From contig OX387187.1 in assembly GCA_947561395.2 (NCBI GenBank), forward strand, positions 37,863,829 to 37,927,828: 64,000 nt of DNA. Reading direction: 5' to 3'. Made by a program: the position numbers and the translations under genes. Origin of the DNA: Buxus sempervirens (lineage: Eukaryota > Streptophyta > Magnoliopsida > Buxales > Buxaceae). The notes beneath the pieces are model-generated. The model did no database searches, was not told where the DNA came from, and saw only the letters and a list, made by a program, of their open reading frames with translations. How positions within the stretch are numbered: the stretch's first letter is position 1; each line of letters starts with the position of its first letter. This document shows, piece after piece, positions 13,251 to 26,128 of the stretch.

Positions 13251-15091
13251 TAGTGGACAAAGAGCGCGTTTTGTTACGCGAGGTAGTGATGCAGGGTGTA
13301 CGGGCTACTTCTATATGGTACGTCACTTTTCTTAGCCGTCTGATTTTGATAATCAGCGGTTTAGAATGTACCGCTTCAGTGTATGAACAGGATGACTATA
13401 GAATGTAGGTAGGATTTTGACCACTATTGGTTTTTATTATATTCTTTTGAGAACGAGCTAGGAGACGGGCCTTAAGAACCTAAAGGAGGGCTTCTTAAAA
13501 CCTAGTGCTCTTTGTTTTGTTTTAGAAGATTTTAGAAAGTAAAATGTTTTACATGAATTTGATTCTCTGGAAAATATATAATTTTCAAATTTTTTTGGTG
13601 TTTTGAAATGAAATAATACGAGAAAATAATTTAGATCTTACAAAAACATTATAATTATATTGGTTGTTTAGCGTTGGGCATCGCAATGGTACCGGTGTTG
13701 GTAATAGTAGTGATGTGTTGCTTGCCGAGGTTGTGGTGGTGGTAATGATGGTTAGTGGTCATGGTAAAAATGCCAATGATTAGGGGTGATGTTGGTAATA
13801 GTATTGGTGGTTAGCATTTGCGGTAATCATTTTTTTTTTGGTAACGTGGGAACCTAGCTTAGGTAGGGCCTCAATTGGAACCACCCTAAGGGAGTAAACC
13901 CACAACTCACCCGGCGCCGTCTAGATTTTGAACTCAGGATGTTTGAGTTTATGGTTCATCCCAACACAGTATTGATAATCTTGATGGTTATATATATACT
14001 ATGTTGATATTCATATAGTTGTTGATTGAAAAGTATACCATTTTCTAAATATTCTACTTGGTTTTGGGAATTAAAATGCATTTTTTGATATGGTTACTTT
14101 AAAACAAACACTCAGAATATATGTTTTCGACTAATAATAATTTCAGCAATTTATTTTACAACACAACGAACAAAGCCTAGCATCTAACTTGTTATAAAAT
14201 TTTCAAATTTTTTTATATAAACTTTTTTTCTATATTTTTGTACCATCTACAAAAGAAAGGCAAAAAGGAGGTATAGGTAAATAATATTTTTGTTTACCTT
14301 CCCATGTTAGTTAAATTTCCTCTTTAAGAGATCCAATGTTAAACTGCCTAACTAGTAATATATTTACGTATTCCGGCAATTGAAATAATAATGGGACAAT
14401 TCTAAATCATCTTCCTATTTAATGATTTTGTGGGCAGTATGAATAAGATAACAAATTCATGTATGCTCAAACATCTACATATATAACCATAAATCGAATA
14501 TAAAGATTCTAGCCTGAAATTTGTTTTATTTAGAATGATTTTTACAAAATTTTTAAGGTTCAAATATCCTCTTAATAAGTATGTGTAAGGATATATCATG
14601 GCTTAGTTTAGAAATATCATGGCTTAGTTTAGAAATATCATGGATATATCCTTACACATTTGTGTAAGGATATATGTGTACATGTATAACATGCAAGTTG
14701 CCTCTGTACATATATAATAAAGTTAGTTATATTTAAATATATCATGGCTTAGTTTAGAAATGTTAAGTTTTGCTTGTGAAAGAAGTTAGATTTAGTAAAT
14801 GCTCCTTTTGCATTAGGCTTTTATGTGTAACATTTCATCAGGAAAAAAGAAATGAGAACACCATGGCACATAAATGCGTAGTAATGAAAGATTTCAGGTT
14901 TGGTCTAAATTTTCATAGTTAAACCCTACATTCTTTGCTCTATCGAAGCTCTCGCATGGCTAGCATATTGATTCACACAATGAAATTTGGCGTCATATAT
15001 TTTTTTTGCCCTTTTGGTAACTGAAAATTTGGTGAAGATCATAGACATTTACTTCCTATAAAATATCCTCAAGAAAAGTTCAAATACTGTA
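13251..15091. other. Intergenic, no gene seen
   Basis: AT-rich intergenic DNA. A segment at about 13840-13960 (CACCCGGCGCCGT… with an ACTCAGGATG-like motif) looks like the edge of an unclassified transposable element. Near 14578-14672 there is a short cluster in which a 21-25-bp ATATCATGGCTTAGTTTAGAA unit is repeated and flanked by inverted copies of GTAAGGATATAT. No coding potential was found. Confidence 0.5.
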
Positions 15092-15305
15092 ATGTCCTTT
15101 TCATCCAATTTTATTCCTATATATGTATATCTTATATTCTTATATACGTGCTCCTGCCATGAACCACTTGCTTTTTTTAGGTATCCTAACCGTGCCGGAA
15201 TGTCCTTTTTATCCAATTTTATTCCTATATATGTATATCCTATTCTAATATATGTACGTGTACATGACATGAACAAAATGCCTTTTGGTAGGTATGCTAA
15301 TTGTG
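15092..15305. repeat. Tandem duplication of about 107 bp
   Basis: Two diverged direct copies abut near 15198. Both contain AATGTCCTTTT.ATCCAATTT, a TATATATGTATATC stretch, and end in TAGGTAT.CTAA..GTGCCG. The repeat overlaps the left end of the following hAT element, so the terminal sequence is present twice. Confidence 0.7.
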
Positions 15306-16239
15306 CCGAACTAGGCACAAGCATGTTTAGCTCGTGCCTGGCCCATATACCAATACTCCAAGCATGGCACGGCTAAGGGTAGGCCGTGCTGTGTCGGGCT
15401 GTGGCACGCAGGCCGTATAATATATTTATAAAAAGAGTTCAGAAAAAAGAAAAAAAGGGAAAAAATAAATAAATAACACTGAAAATTCTAAAAAAAATGT
15501 ATTTATTATTCATACAAATTTCTTACACACATCGAATACAATCTCATCATGAACCTCATGCACTTGTGCATTAGCAAGGGGGAAGGTTGTGATATTTTTG
15601 TCACAATCTCGCAATCTATTACCAAGATTGTGACAAAAATATCATAACTTTCTCCCCTGTGCTGGCTTGGCTAGCATCCCTATGTTTTGAAAAACCTTAC
15701 ACTGTCATACAATAGAAGCCAACAAGAGATATTTTATTCTATTAATCAAGTTCTATCTTTAAGATCGCTCACGTCTAAATAGAGTTCAAAAAATGATAAC
15801 TTTGTAAGAGTATTGTTAAAAGATTTACCAATGGCGAAATCTTATTTTGTGCATAAATAGTTTTGCCTATTGGCAAAATCTCTAAACAAGACTCTTAGAA
15901 GTTAGAAGAGACGAGAAGATTGGTGTGGTTTGGAGTGGGAATGTTTATGCCTATTTATAAAAAAACCAAATGTGGCTTTTTACCACATCTTTCCCTCAAA
16001 TATGACTCTTATTTGGTTGTTAGAATAGTAGAAATGGTCATTTACAGATATGGCTATTGGGGGGAAAAAAGGTAAAAAAAAATAACAATTTTTAATGCCA
16101 AACAGCTAGCCGTTTCTTGTGCCTGTGTGTTCGGGCATGTTCCAACATGCTTAACGCATGCCGTGCCTGGTATGGCTAGCACAGCACGGTCAGTTATTAG
16201 AGCACAGGCCATGCCGGCTTGGCCCGATTAGTATCCCTA
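15299..16239. mobile_element. Non-autonomous hAT element, 941 bp
   Basis: The left end TAGGTATGCTAATTGTGCC pairs with the inverse of the right end (TAGGGATACTAATCGGGCC). Flanks are an 8-bp duplication, CCTTTTGG at 15291-15298 and CTTTTTGG at 16240-16247 (7/8). Subterminal runs of CACGGC/GTGCCG are typical of this hAT group. An inner foldback lies at about 15578-15658. There is no transposase frame. A copy truncated on the left lies at about 32582-33284. Confidence 0.75.
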
Positions 16240-17508
16240 CTTTTTGGTTTGTGGTCAGGCACTATGTACGAGCCACCACTAGTAGGTTTATAATTCAAAT
16301 CAGCCAACCCAATACAAGCCCATTTTATGTCAACCCAAAACCAACCCAACGGGCTCAACCGAACCTACTAAAACATCTAAAAAGCTTGGACAACTCAATG
16401 AGTTGGGTCAGATTTCACCCAGTAGAAAACAAGACCCAGGGTCACCTTATTGGTGCTTAAAGCCACCATTAGGTTTTACCTTTTAAACCCTCGTACCAAG
16501 CTTACAAGCTTATTAGAGTTAAATCCAGCGAGACATATTGAAATCTTTTATGTAAAATGTTCCTGCATTGTTTTCTTTTGTGTCTGTGAGATGCTCCTTT
16601 TAGCATATCACAATCAATGGTTTTTCACTATTGTAAATGTTTCATGTGTGGCCCAATAAAAAAAGCATTAACCTTGAAATACTCCACATTGCGGCAACTT
16701 ACACCCACATCATCAAGCAATGTAGGAATACACTGCAAAAGATTTCATCTTGGATAAGACCATATCCTAGCAAGGTGAAGAGATTAGGGGTGTACCTCGG
16801 TGGGTTTTATTTTGTTTTGAAGTGAACCCAAAACCAAACTAAGTTATAAAAAATTTAAATTAAAAAATCAAACCAAGACAAAATGTTAAATCGATAATAA
16901 AATTTGGAAATTTTTAGTTGGTTTTGTTTCTAATTTAGGTAAAGTTATATAGTTTCTACAAATAGTTGCTAAGATTCAAAACCTTGTTTGTAATTGGGCT
17001 GTTTGGTAGGGTTTCTAGATTATGATTTAGATTTTGAAAAACTAGATTCTCAATGCTGATTCTTAGAATTGAAAATCTTGTTTGAATGCTTTGGATTTTA
17101 GCTTCTTTGTTTAGATGGGCCCCACCGCTATGAATAGCTCCTTACCAGTTACAATTTGGGTTTTATTCTTTTAGTTGTCAAAATCTTTAGAAACATATAA
17201 AAATTGGATTGTGGTTTTTAGCTAGATTTTAACTTCTAATTTGAAAATCCAATTTTAAAAAACCCTATCGAAGAGCTTACTGGACCTTGGATTCTGGATT
17301 CTACAAGAATCCAAAAACCACAAACCCTTCCAAATGATAGACTACCAGGATGCATGTATAGTACTGCACACATGTAAGAAGGAAGAGAGGGAGAACGTGG
17401 GTGAGGACAGTTTTAAAACTAATTGCAAGTTTTGACCATTGTATCCTTAATTAATAAGCCTTTTCAATAGGTGTGCAAGGGCTATTTTGAAAAAACTGCA
17501 CATTTTGT
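15535..17508. repeat. Dispersed repeat R, copy 1
   Basis: Nearly identical to 32582-34560 and partly to 50440-51640. It consists of the right part of the hAT element, then unclassified sequence, then a MITE-like block at about 17000-17280. That block ends in TGTTTGGTAGGGTTT and, inverted, AAACCCTATCGAAGAGC. Small frames such as 16158-16460 recur in all copies but have no recognisable domain, and I do not call them genes. R lies upstream of the ankyrin gene in both A and B. Confidence 0.85.
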
Positions 17509-20500
17509 ATAACATCCCAAAATTCTTAAAGTTGGTGCTTTGGATTAAAAATGAAATTTTCTACTAATTTTGGTAAGTTATTGGGAATTTATTGCAGATT
17601 TTGTGATTTAATTAGAAATTAAACAATTTTAAGATATTGCTTTGTTTCATTGGGTGGCAAGTTTTTGAGGATGGTTATGTGGTGTTTGGAAATAGGACCT
17701 TAGGGGTTATTTTAGTTTAGGTGTGTATCGGATTGAGTGGGAGCAATTCGTAGGATATTTAGGTGGAGGTGCGGAGTATAGAAGCGGGTTTAAGTTTATT
17801 TAAGATTTTAGATTGAATGGAGTCGGGAGAGAAAGAGAGAAACCGCCTTCAATTTCCTGCCGACAGGTTTGTAATTTCTTGCCCACAGCTTTGTTCTTCT
17901 CATCTGATATTCTTCTCCCTCTCAATCTTCTACTCTCTCTCAATCCATTGCTTCTGGTAGAGTCCACAGAAGAGTATATAGTCACCATAACTGGAGTAGC
18001 TTAGAGTTGGTGATTGGGGTTGGAACCGCAGACATCATCATCTTCCAACTGAGTTTGAATCTGCAAAATCAAGTAAGACCATTACTTATATTTCTTTGAA
18101 TTGATAGAGTTAATTGTTATTATATGTAGTGTGAATTTTCAGAACCAGTAGTTTAAATTGCTTGAATCTGGTTCTACTATTTTGAACGGATTGAAGTTGA
18201 ATGGTTTACTGAATTTGCAAAACTAGTAGTTTAAATTGCTTGAATCTGGTTCTACTATTTTGAACGGATTGAAGTTGAATGGTTTGCTGTGTTTGGCATA
18301 TTGTGGGTGGCTTAATATGTGTGGCTTACTGTATTCCATTGCTGGGAATTCAAGGGAATGTGGTGCCTTGGTCTTAATAAGAGTTGGGTTAATTTTAGTT
18401 GGATCAAAGAGAGTATACGGATACTCTGTTTTTCTGCTTAGCTGTTTTGTTTCAAAGGGTTTTGAGACATCTTGGGGTGCCTGAAAAACTCTACAACCAG
18501 GATTATAATTTGAAGTTTGATAGCTTAACAATTTCTTTTCCATGTGTGGAATACACAGGAATCGACTTTAGCTCAAAAGGATTCCTGGATTGGTTCAGAA
18601 AAATCCTCCAAATGAGCCATTTAATCACAGAAAAATCAGTTAACAGTGCAGTTGCAGATGGTTTTGGGAGATATTTAGATGTCTTCAAATTTATGTATAA
18701 GTGTTGTAAATCTCAGATCAATAGCTCCAAAATTAGTTTGCCAAGTATAGAATACGTAAGAACTGATTTTAGGTTTAGAGGCTTCCTAGGTTGACCTACA
18801 AAAATCCTCAAAATAGCACATTTGATCACAGAAAAAAGGAAAGAAAAATGAAGCAACAGTGCGCCTCGTCGAATTTGAAAAGTATTTAAGTTTCAATACA
18901 AAATTGATATAGTAATCTGTAAACAGTTATAAATGAGAAGGTTATTGATAAATTAGTGTATTGAGCCTAAATAATTTAGTTTAGTTCAGATTTTAGTTAA
19001 ATTCAACAAATAAGTTCAAACCCCAATAAATAATTACATTATAGTCACATTTTGAGAGAAAAATCAAAATTCAAAGAAAAAGTGTTTAAAAGTGATTTTT
19101 AGGATTTATAAATTACTTTAAAAATAGGATAAGGTCAATTTAATAAAAGTAAAGAGAAAAATTGTAATTTATGTGAAATTTAACATAGTGCATAAAAGAG
19201 AATTTTGGTCAATTTAATTAAGAGTAGGGAATTTGTACGTGAATGGTTATGTGACTGCATGATTTATTTATTTGCATAAAAGAATCTTAAATCGGATTTC
19301 ATCGATGATATATGTATAGTAAGTTTCAAACAATGATGTTTATCCTTGTTATTAAATATTTTATGTGAATTCCACTACATGGTTTCCAAGATTGCATTTA
19401 TATTATAATATTATTATTTTGAGAAAAATATGCATATTTGAATAAGATGACACACACATAAGTATTTATAGTTTTGATTTGTGTATATTGCACCCTAATT
19501 AAATTTGTTTTACTGTGCGATAAGATTAACTTATCAATATCGGGTTAGCACTTTATCGGTATGTAAGGTAGAAAAATGAATTTCACTATTTGATCTCAAT
19601 GAGATCCTTATTATGTTTTGAATATGGAATTATTGTGTGGATGTTAAAAAGATAATTAAAACTTGAGTGTGTGAGGGCTCATCAGTATGGGAGTAGAGGG
19701 AGTCGTACTGATTGGAGCGACGAAGCTGGTTGAGTTGAGGATTCCTCCCGGCATGTTTTTATTTATTTTGTGATGCGAGTCAGTCGAGATGTGATTCCTC
19801 CAGATAGAGCCAGTCGAGACGTTTGATTCCTCCTGGCAGTATAAACGCTGTGATTGGTACTTCCCGGTAGAAGGGGATTTACCCTAAATGTGTTGTGTAT
19901 GGTGATCTTGTGATCCGAGGACTGTGCATCTCAGTCTAAATATTATAGTTGTAGTCCGGGCAACTTCTATAGTTCTGGCTAGACATTATTTTGATTAGCC
20001 TTGTAATATAATATGATATGGTTTATCGGATTAATCGAATTGGTTTGGTTCTAAGTTATAAATTGATTTATATATTCTAGTTGATGACTATTGTAATTCT
20101 TCTGAACCTTATTGTGAATTCATATTATTTAGTGGGATACGAGGTTGTCTCACTTGCTCTTGATTACTTGTGATGTATTATGATTTGAGATATATCTGTA
20201 TGTGTATTTAATTTATCATATGATGGCATACTGGGATCTCCGATCTCATTTAGTTTATTATATATAGACTATGCAGATTCCAGAGTGTTAGCAGTTGGTT
20301 TCGGGTAGATCCAGATTTAGAGGTATAGCGGTTATCCTCATTTATTGTATTTATCTGTATTTCATTTCAGTGATTTACATTCTGAGATTATGATTTCGAG
20401 TTAGATATTCTATTAAGTCTTCCACTTTATCATCATTTGATTTACTGCACTTTGATATATTTGATGAACATGTAATATCTGTTGGTATCAGATGATTGGT

Positions 20501-20638
20501 AGTGTTCATAGATGAGTGAAGTCGGATTTATTATCTTAAATTTTAATTAAGACCCGGATTTACTTGTCGCCTGACATACCAATTCTAGTAATTTTATGGT
20601 TTAGGCTATAAGGTACCAGAATTGAAATGGTGTATGTT
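17509..20638. mobile_element. 3.1-kb insertion in unit A with 9-bp flanking duplication
   Basis: The unit B sequence near 34550 runs straight through ACATTTTGTTTGGCAC. In unit A it is interrupted, and ACATTTTGT appears on both sides (17500-17508 and 20639-20647). The ends are roughly inverse (ATAACATCCC… and …GGTGTATGTT). The interior has LTR-like promoter and short-repeat character but no pol frame. It could be a large solo LTR with imperfect TG/CA ends or a Mutator-like element. Direct repeats lie at 18143-18208/18224-18289 and about 18535-18620/18745-18830. Confidence 0.7.
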
Positions 20639-20942
20639 ACATTTTGTTTGGCACACTTTCCAATGGGTCATTCGCATTATACGTGGTATTGAATAGATGA
20701 CCATATATGGTTCCAATGAACGGGCTTCTTCTTCTTTGTCATCTCGTCACTTTCAAGCAAGTGCTTGTCAACGTAATCACAAAGCTGTTTTGGGGCGAAA
20801 ATTTTGATGACCAACGTAACTGATCGATCCTTCTTTCCTAAATTTTTTCTTTATTATTAATTTTAATCTTTTTGTCCTTTTCAAATGTTTCTTTCTACTT
20901 TTGCTTTTTGTTAAAGAAGCTGTAGTATTTCTTTTTTTTTTT
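20639..20942. repeat. Unit A upstream segment resumed after insertion
   Basis: Matches 34546-34960 of unit B: TTGGCAC.CTTTCCAAT, the shared block around GTCATCTCGTCACTTTCAAG, and AAAATTTTGATGACCAA.GTAACTGATCG. Part of it also recurs at 52735-52790. No frame is conserved well enough to call a gene. Confidence 0.7.
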
Positions 20943-23900
20943 ACACTGTGTTTGGATCCTCGGATTTGGAGAGAAAAGAAAAGAAATGGATGAAAAAGTC
21001 ATTTCCCTTGTTTGGTAACAGCAAAGAAACCTTATACGCAGAGAAAAGGAAAGAAAATTTGATCAAAAATTTTCTTTCCATCGTCTAAAAAATTTCTCTC
21101 CAAAAACCTAGTCATTTTGAAAGAAACGAAAACACGATAGAATTGGGGAGAAACTTCTCTCGACAGAACGCACGAAGAACCCGACCCCAAGAGAGAACTT
21201 ACCAGAGCCAAGAAACTGCAGACCTCGATGGATGACTTCCTCGGACCAGACCGTCAACGATGGTGATGAAGGTTAGATGCTGTCTCGACTTCCCCAAATT
21301 CTGCAACGAGTTGTAAAAGAAAAGGAGATTACGGTATTAGAACAGAAATCAGCCAAACCCGTGCAACAGAGAGAGAAGATCTATTGATCTGCCAGGACAC
21401 CTGCTCCCACTACCCCATTGGAATTTTTAACGACAGAGTGATAACACAACTGCCGGGGATGGAATAATTCCCGCACACCAAGGCTCGTACACTTGGCACC
21501 AAACCTGAGTATCTTCTCCGATCCTAACTATTTAATCAAAGAGCACTGCATCTTTGTAGAATCTTTCAATTTCTGATTTATACTTTAACATAGTTGTGGT
21601 TCAGATTAGGGAAGCCACAATGTAGAATCTCTGCCAACAACACGATTTTATTAAACTAACTGTGTGTTCTTGTTGTTTAACATTTTTCCATTTAGTTTTT
21701 CATTGATTGTTAGCACCATGTTGTTCTATTGGTATTGCCTTTCTCACTTTTTAAATCGGTACTTTTGTGAGTACCTTCTATTTGTGAAAACGCCAACAAG
21801 AGCTTTTTGTTACAAAATCAACATCAAAACACATATCTTGGTTGTATTTAAAAGGAAATGAACAGCTATATTTTATTTGTTAGAAAGAAAAATACATAGT
21901 CGTGTTTTATTGGGAAATAGGCAGTGCACTTGATTAAAATAGTTTCACCTTGGCTGTGTAGTTTGATAGAATACGAGTTTAGCACTCAGGTATCAATTTG
22001 CTTGGTATATTTGCAAGTTGTGCTTCTTTTGGCATGATTCCAGCTAATTTCTTTCAAGATTAAAGCAATTGTTTTAGAGCTCAGATCTATGAGCAGATTG
22101 AGTACCTTTGTTTTTTCTTACTAAGTGGCTCAAAATGGCTGCTGCTGTCAAAGATGATCTGAACTTTTTTCTTGTGATCTTCTACTTAATTGAAGCAGTG
22201 TCATGGCAGAGCCCAGTAGTTTACCTTTTTGCAGTAAATTGGAATCTTAGTCCTCAATTTTATGCTGAATTTTCCTGTCCCAAATTAGAAATGGCGAACT
22301 TACTTAATTGTTCAGAGTTTGTTTAGTTTTCAGTTGTGGCTGTCCATTCGCAGTCTTGTTATTAACCTTTATTGAAGTTTGTTTCCGCCGAAAAACCTTT
22401 TCCTCTTGGTTAAAAACTTATATGTCTACTTGTCCCAAAATAGAACACTTATGTCTTCTGTCGTCTTTAATGAGATAATTTCTATTTCTTCTAATGCTGG
22501 ATGAAGAAAATATCACAATATTTGTACTTCTCTGCTGAAAAACCTTTTTTTTTGTTGCTTGGCTTCTCTATGGATTTATGTGATTTTCTTTAGTCATTTT
22601 GAGATTTATATTGGGGGATAATTGTATATTCTACCTAATGTGACCCTTATATGTCCCTCTGGTAGACTTCAAGCTCCTCTGTCTCCAGAATTGGTTGGAG
22701 GAAATGTGGATGATAACAGTTTTGTCACGCTGCATTTAACAATGTTTTGTATGAAATCAGAGATATTTGAACTGGATTGCCATTTCATTTGGACAGATGT
22801 CATATATGGCTTGATTTTTATCTCTTATATTTCCATCTCTCTTGTAATTGTTGATGACTTGATGGTTTCTCTAAATCTGTAGTTTGAGAGCATCTTTTGT
22901 CCTCCTTACCGAGCTGTATTCTCATGGTGGCAGTCTTACTTAACATCTATAGTTTCAATTTTACTGCGATTGTTTCTTGCACATAGAATTAATTTGTAAT
23001 ATGAAAATTTTGCCACTTGACCCCCACATTGCCCCAAAGGCAGTGATTACTCCTTTGGCTTTCTATCGCTAGTATGTTTATTTCTTATTCAAATATCCAG
23101 CTGTGGGTGGTGTAAATATGTTGGTTACTTTAACAACTTCATGCTGTGATAATTGTGATTCGTTGTTAAATTTCTTCTTCTTTGTAGTTGTTTTTATTAT
23201 AATTTTTGTTTGGGAATGTCCATATGTTTTAATCTCGTTTTCTGGTTTTTTATAACTGGGTTTGTTGGTTTTCACATTTGTTTATGTTTTTATCATATAT
23301 GTGTTACAAAAGGTTGATTAGAACAGAGATGGGCATATGAATACCAATTCCAATAATGTTTCAGGTATTTTATTCTTAAATATTCCCTTCTTTAATCCTT
23401 TTTGAGGAAGGATTTCAGATTTGTTTCAAGTTTGGGTTTACTCACTTTGTTCAGAATTATGTTTAGTAACCTCATAATTTTGTTCACTTTGTTTCAGGTT
23501 TGGGTTAAGTCACTTTGTTCAGGTTTGGGTTTACCAATCTTATTTCAGGTTTGGGTTTTTAATTTCAATAATCTTACCACTGATGTGATTGTACTTCAAT
23601 ATATAATCTTAGTTTTATATGCAGGCAACAGAGCAAGGAGGTGCAGAGATACATTCTTCTCATACGCAACCGTCAGATAAATGAGCAATGGTGGAAAGCT
23701 GAAGATAGACTATTCTTAGTTCTTTTTCTCTTTTTTACAAGAACAAAATGGACCTTTGTATAAAATTTTCCTTTGCAACATGTAAATAATTTTGGATGTC
23801 AAAATATTACATTTCATTTGTACTTTATATTTTTATCAAAGTATCATAAATTGTTGTTATATTACAATTGTTGACAGGTACAAAATTATATGAATGTTTG

Positions 23901-24330
23901 TGTATGTTCTTTGAATTATTTTATAAATTAATTACAGGTCTTGATAGATATATAAAAGAAGGTGAAGAATGATGCCTTTTGTGGGAGTTTTTTTTCAGCA
24001 AAGTTTTTTCAAAACGCCATTTAAAAAATGATCTTCAAAAACTAAATTTTTAGTGGGCTACTAAAACTTATGAAAGACCAACAAATCCTCTCCTACTTGT
24101 TCTATCTAGGATGTGGGTTTATATGTATATATATATATATATACTTTAGAAGCATAATTCAGTGACGGGCCAATTTGTGATGGACACTTTTAGCGACGGT
24201 CCTTGCCTACCGCTAAAAGAGTACTTTTTTTAGTGTAATTGGAAGGCTATGGTTTATGTTATAAAAAGTTATAAATTATGCTCTTCTAACATCAATTACA
24301 AAATCAAAAAGTCAAAATAACTGTTTGATT
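20943..24330. mobile_element. 3.4-kb insertion in unit A, unclassified
   Basis: This segment is absent from unit B, where CTGTAGTATTTCTTTTTC joins directly to TTTAAGGACAAGGATGC. The left part (ACTGTGTTTGGATCCTCGG…) resembles the ends of many plant DNA transposons. The right part carries a CACTA-type terminus (next entry). A spliceable 3' exon-like piece near 23623-23680 (ATEQGGAEIHSSHTQPSDK, stop) may be the end of an element-borne gene. No transposase domain is recognisable. Confidence 0.5.
24161..24235. mobile_element. CACTA-type terminus remnant
   Basis: Read on the minus strand it begins CACTAAAAAAAGTACTC and carries TTTTAGCGGTAG and CCGTCGCTAAAAG. These are the usual subterminal motifs of plant CACTA (En/Spm) elements. 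The matching other end was not found. Confidence 0.55.
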
Positions 24331-24340
24331 TTCTTTATGA

Positions 24341-24570
24341 TTTTAAGGACAAGGATGCATGCTATTAAGCAAAGCATATGATAACAGCTCACATTCGAAC
24401 TCTGGAACAAGCCAAACATTTATGGATGCCAGTTATATTATTAAAGGAATCGTCTTCATTTTCAGAGGATCCAAAGGTGATGCCGTTGAAGTTTTTCTTG
24501 GAATCATTTTGGAGAGATATGTAACATGAAGCTGACGACGGCAAACTTGACAATTCATATGCTTGGTTAG
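24341..24570 (+). other. Unidentified conserved fragment upstream of ankyrin gene (A)
   Basis: Also at 34969-35195 in unit B. One frame reads on past an early stop: HMITAHI.TLEQAK.LWMPV, then LLKESSSFSEDPKVMPLKF, then ADDGKLDNSYAWL before a GTTAG. It looks like an old exon of a gene I cannot name; both copies have in-frame stops. Confidence 0.35.
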
Positions 24571-24620
24571 TTCTCATGTATTGGCACTTTATTTTTTATT
24601 CTTTCTTTCTTTTTGTTGGC

Positions 24621-25190
24621 TTAGGATCCTCTGTGAAGCGGATCCTCTGTGAAGCAGAGGATCGTCTATGAAGCGCAATCCAACGGTCCAAACGTTGGAT
24701 CAAGTTAAACGAAGGATATCAAATATGGGGGTACCTCAGGCAAACAATGGGGTACCTCTATCAAATACCATGATACCTCAGGCAAACATGGGGGTACCCG
24801 ATCATCTTCATGGAGATACCTTCGGCCTAACATTGGAGTACTTCTGTCAAATACAAGGTACCTCAGAAACCCCACTATAACCCGAAGCTACCTCCCTAAA
24901 TCGTGGTTGATACCTTCTAAAATAAGTTTAAAGTACCCCATTGTAAGCCCAAGGTGCCCTTATGTAAGTCTAATGTACTCCCATATAAGCCTAAGGTACC
25001 CCCATGGTAAGCCATATGCAATCACCAAAAATAGTCTAAGATACCCCCTTCTAAGCCTAATGTACTCCAATATAAGCTGAAGGTACCTCCCTACAAGCCG
25101 AAGGTACCTCCCTACAGAGGATCGGACCAAATTAATTTGGTCCGTTGGATTGCGCTTCACAGAGGATCCGCTGTCCGTGATCCGTTTCCC
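24621..25190. mobile_element. MITE with about 35-bp TIRs, unit A only
   Basis: Absent from unit B, where CTTTTTGTTAGCCC is continuous. Flanks in A are TTTTTGTTGG and TTTTTGTTAG, so the duplication is about 9-10 bp, as in Mutator-like elements. The ends are inverted (GGATCCTCTGTGAAG and GCGCAATCCAACGG), with an internal partial duplication of the left end. The interior is a degenerate array of GGTACC-containing units. Confidence 0.75.
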
Positions 25191-25547
25191 TTTTTGTTAG
25201 CCCTCCATGTGATGGAATTTATTCTATTCTGGAAATGTTAAAAAGCATGGAGGACCTTCCGCATAAGATTCTGTAGTGGGATTCGTGGGATTTCACCTGC
25301 GCAAGAATGGGGCCGTACCAATATGCTCAATCACCTTTTGCTTTTCTCTTTCAAAGAAAAGAAGAAAAGAGCCTTAATAATTAAGTATCTTAGTCTAAAT
25401 CATTTACTTACGATATTCTCTCCAGGATCACCTCCGGTCTTGCTTTCTATACATAATCTGGTAATCCACTGGCTAAATCAACCAAAATTGCTTGGCTTGA
25501 AAGATTTCACAGTGAAGGAGGCATAGCTACTCTAATACACAATCCTG
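25191..25547 (+). promoter_or_regulatory. Upstream region of ankyrin remnant A
   Basis: Matches 35240-35569 of unit B apart from a short indel (AGCATGGAGGACCTTCCGC is present only here). It is probably leader or promoter of the ankyrin gene. No TATA box can be assigned firmly. Confidence 0.4.
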
Positions 25548-26128
25548 ATGGATCAAAGATTGAAGAATGCAGCTGAAACTGGCGATATCGATGCGTTGTA
25601 CATGTTAATTGGAGAAGACCCTTCTATTCTTGACGGTTTTGATGCTATCCGGTTCGCTGATACGCCCTTACACATAGCAGCAAGGGCTGGGAATACCCCA
25701 TTTGCGTTGGAGATTATGAATCTGAACCCTTCCTTGGCTAGAAAGCTAAACCAATCTGGCTTCAGCCCTCTCCACCTCGCCGTCGCTGGTGGACATCAGT
25801 TGCTATAGCTAGTGGTCTCGTAGAGATGGACAGCGAGCTTGTCCTGTTCAAGGGTCGTGGGGGAAGAGCTCCTGTGCATGAAGCGGCTATTAATGGGAAT
25901 GAAACTCTTTTGAGGGAATTTCTTTCTGCCTGCCCGAGGGCCTTTGAAGCTTTGACGTTTAAACGTGAAACCGCTCTGCACCTTGCAATGAAACACGAGC
26001 AGCTCGAAGCTCTCAATTTTATGTTTGAATGGCTTAAGGAAAACAACAAGGAGCACGTCCTTGAGTGGAAAGACGACCAAGGTGATACCATCTTGCATAT
26101 GGCCGCAGCATCTCCGAATTATCACAAG
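25548..26128 (+). pseudogene. BDA1-like ankyrin-repeat gene, unit A copy, broken
   Basis: Encodes the N-terminal ankyrin repeats of a plant BDA1/ACD6-type protein. These normally carry five or so repeats and a C-terminal PGG membrane domain, and BDA1 acts in immunity. The start MDQRLKNAAETGDIDALY and the TPLH/SPLH blocks are intact. A 2-bp insertion relative to unit B then gives CTA TAG at 25803-25808, stopping after 86 residues. The rest (APVHEAA, TALHLAM, TILHMAA) continues in another frame to AAG at 26128. No PGG domain follows. A possible GC donor (AAG|GCAAGC) ends the exon, and eIF4G sequence starts 315 bp later. It is the broken twin of 35570-36148. Confidence 0.85.

Noticed and set aside
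16158..16825. Open frames in repeat R (also at 33291-33871 and 50507-50881)
   Set aside because: They recur because R is repeated. No domain is recognisable, the frames overlap on the same strand, and copy 3 has merged or shifted them, so conservation is at DNA level only.
24100..24145. Possible CRISPR-like or satellite array at the AT repeat
   Set aside because: Only a simple (TA)n run; no spacer structure, and this is plant nuclear DNA.
24668..25160. Frames on both strands with Arg/Leu- and Asn/Pro-rich repeats
   Set aside because: Products of the GGTACC array inside a MITE.
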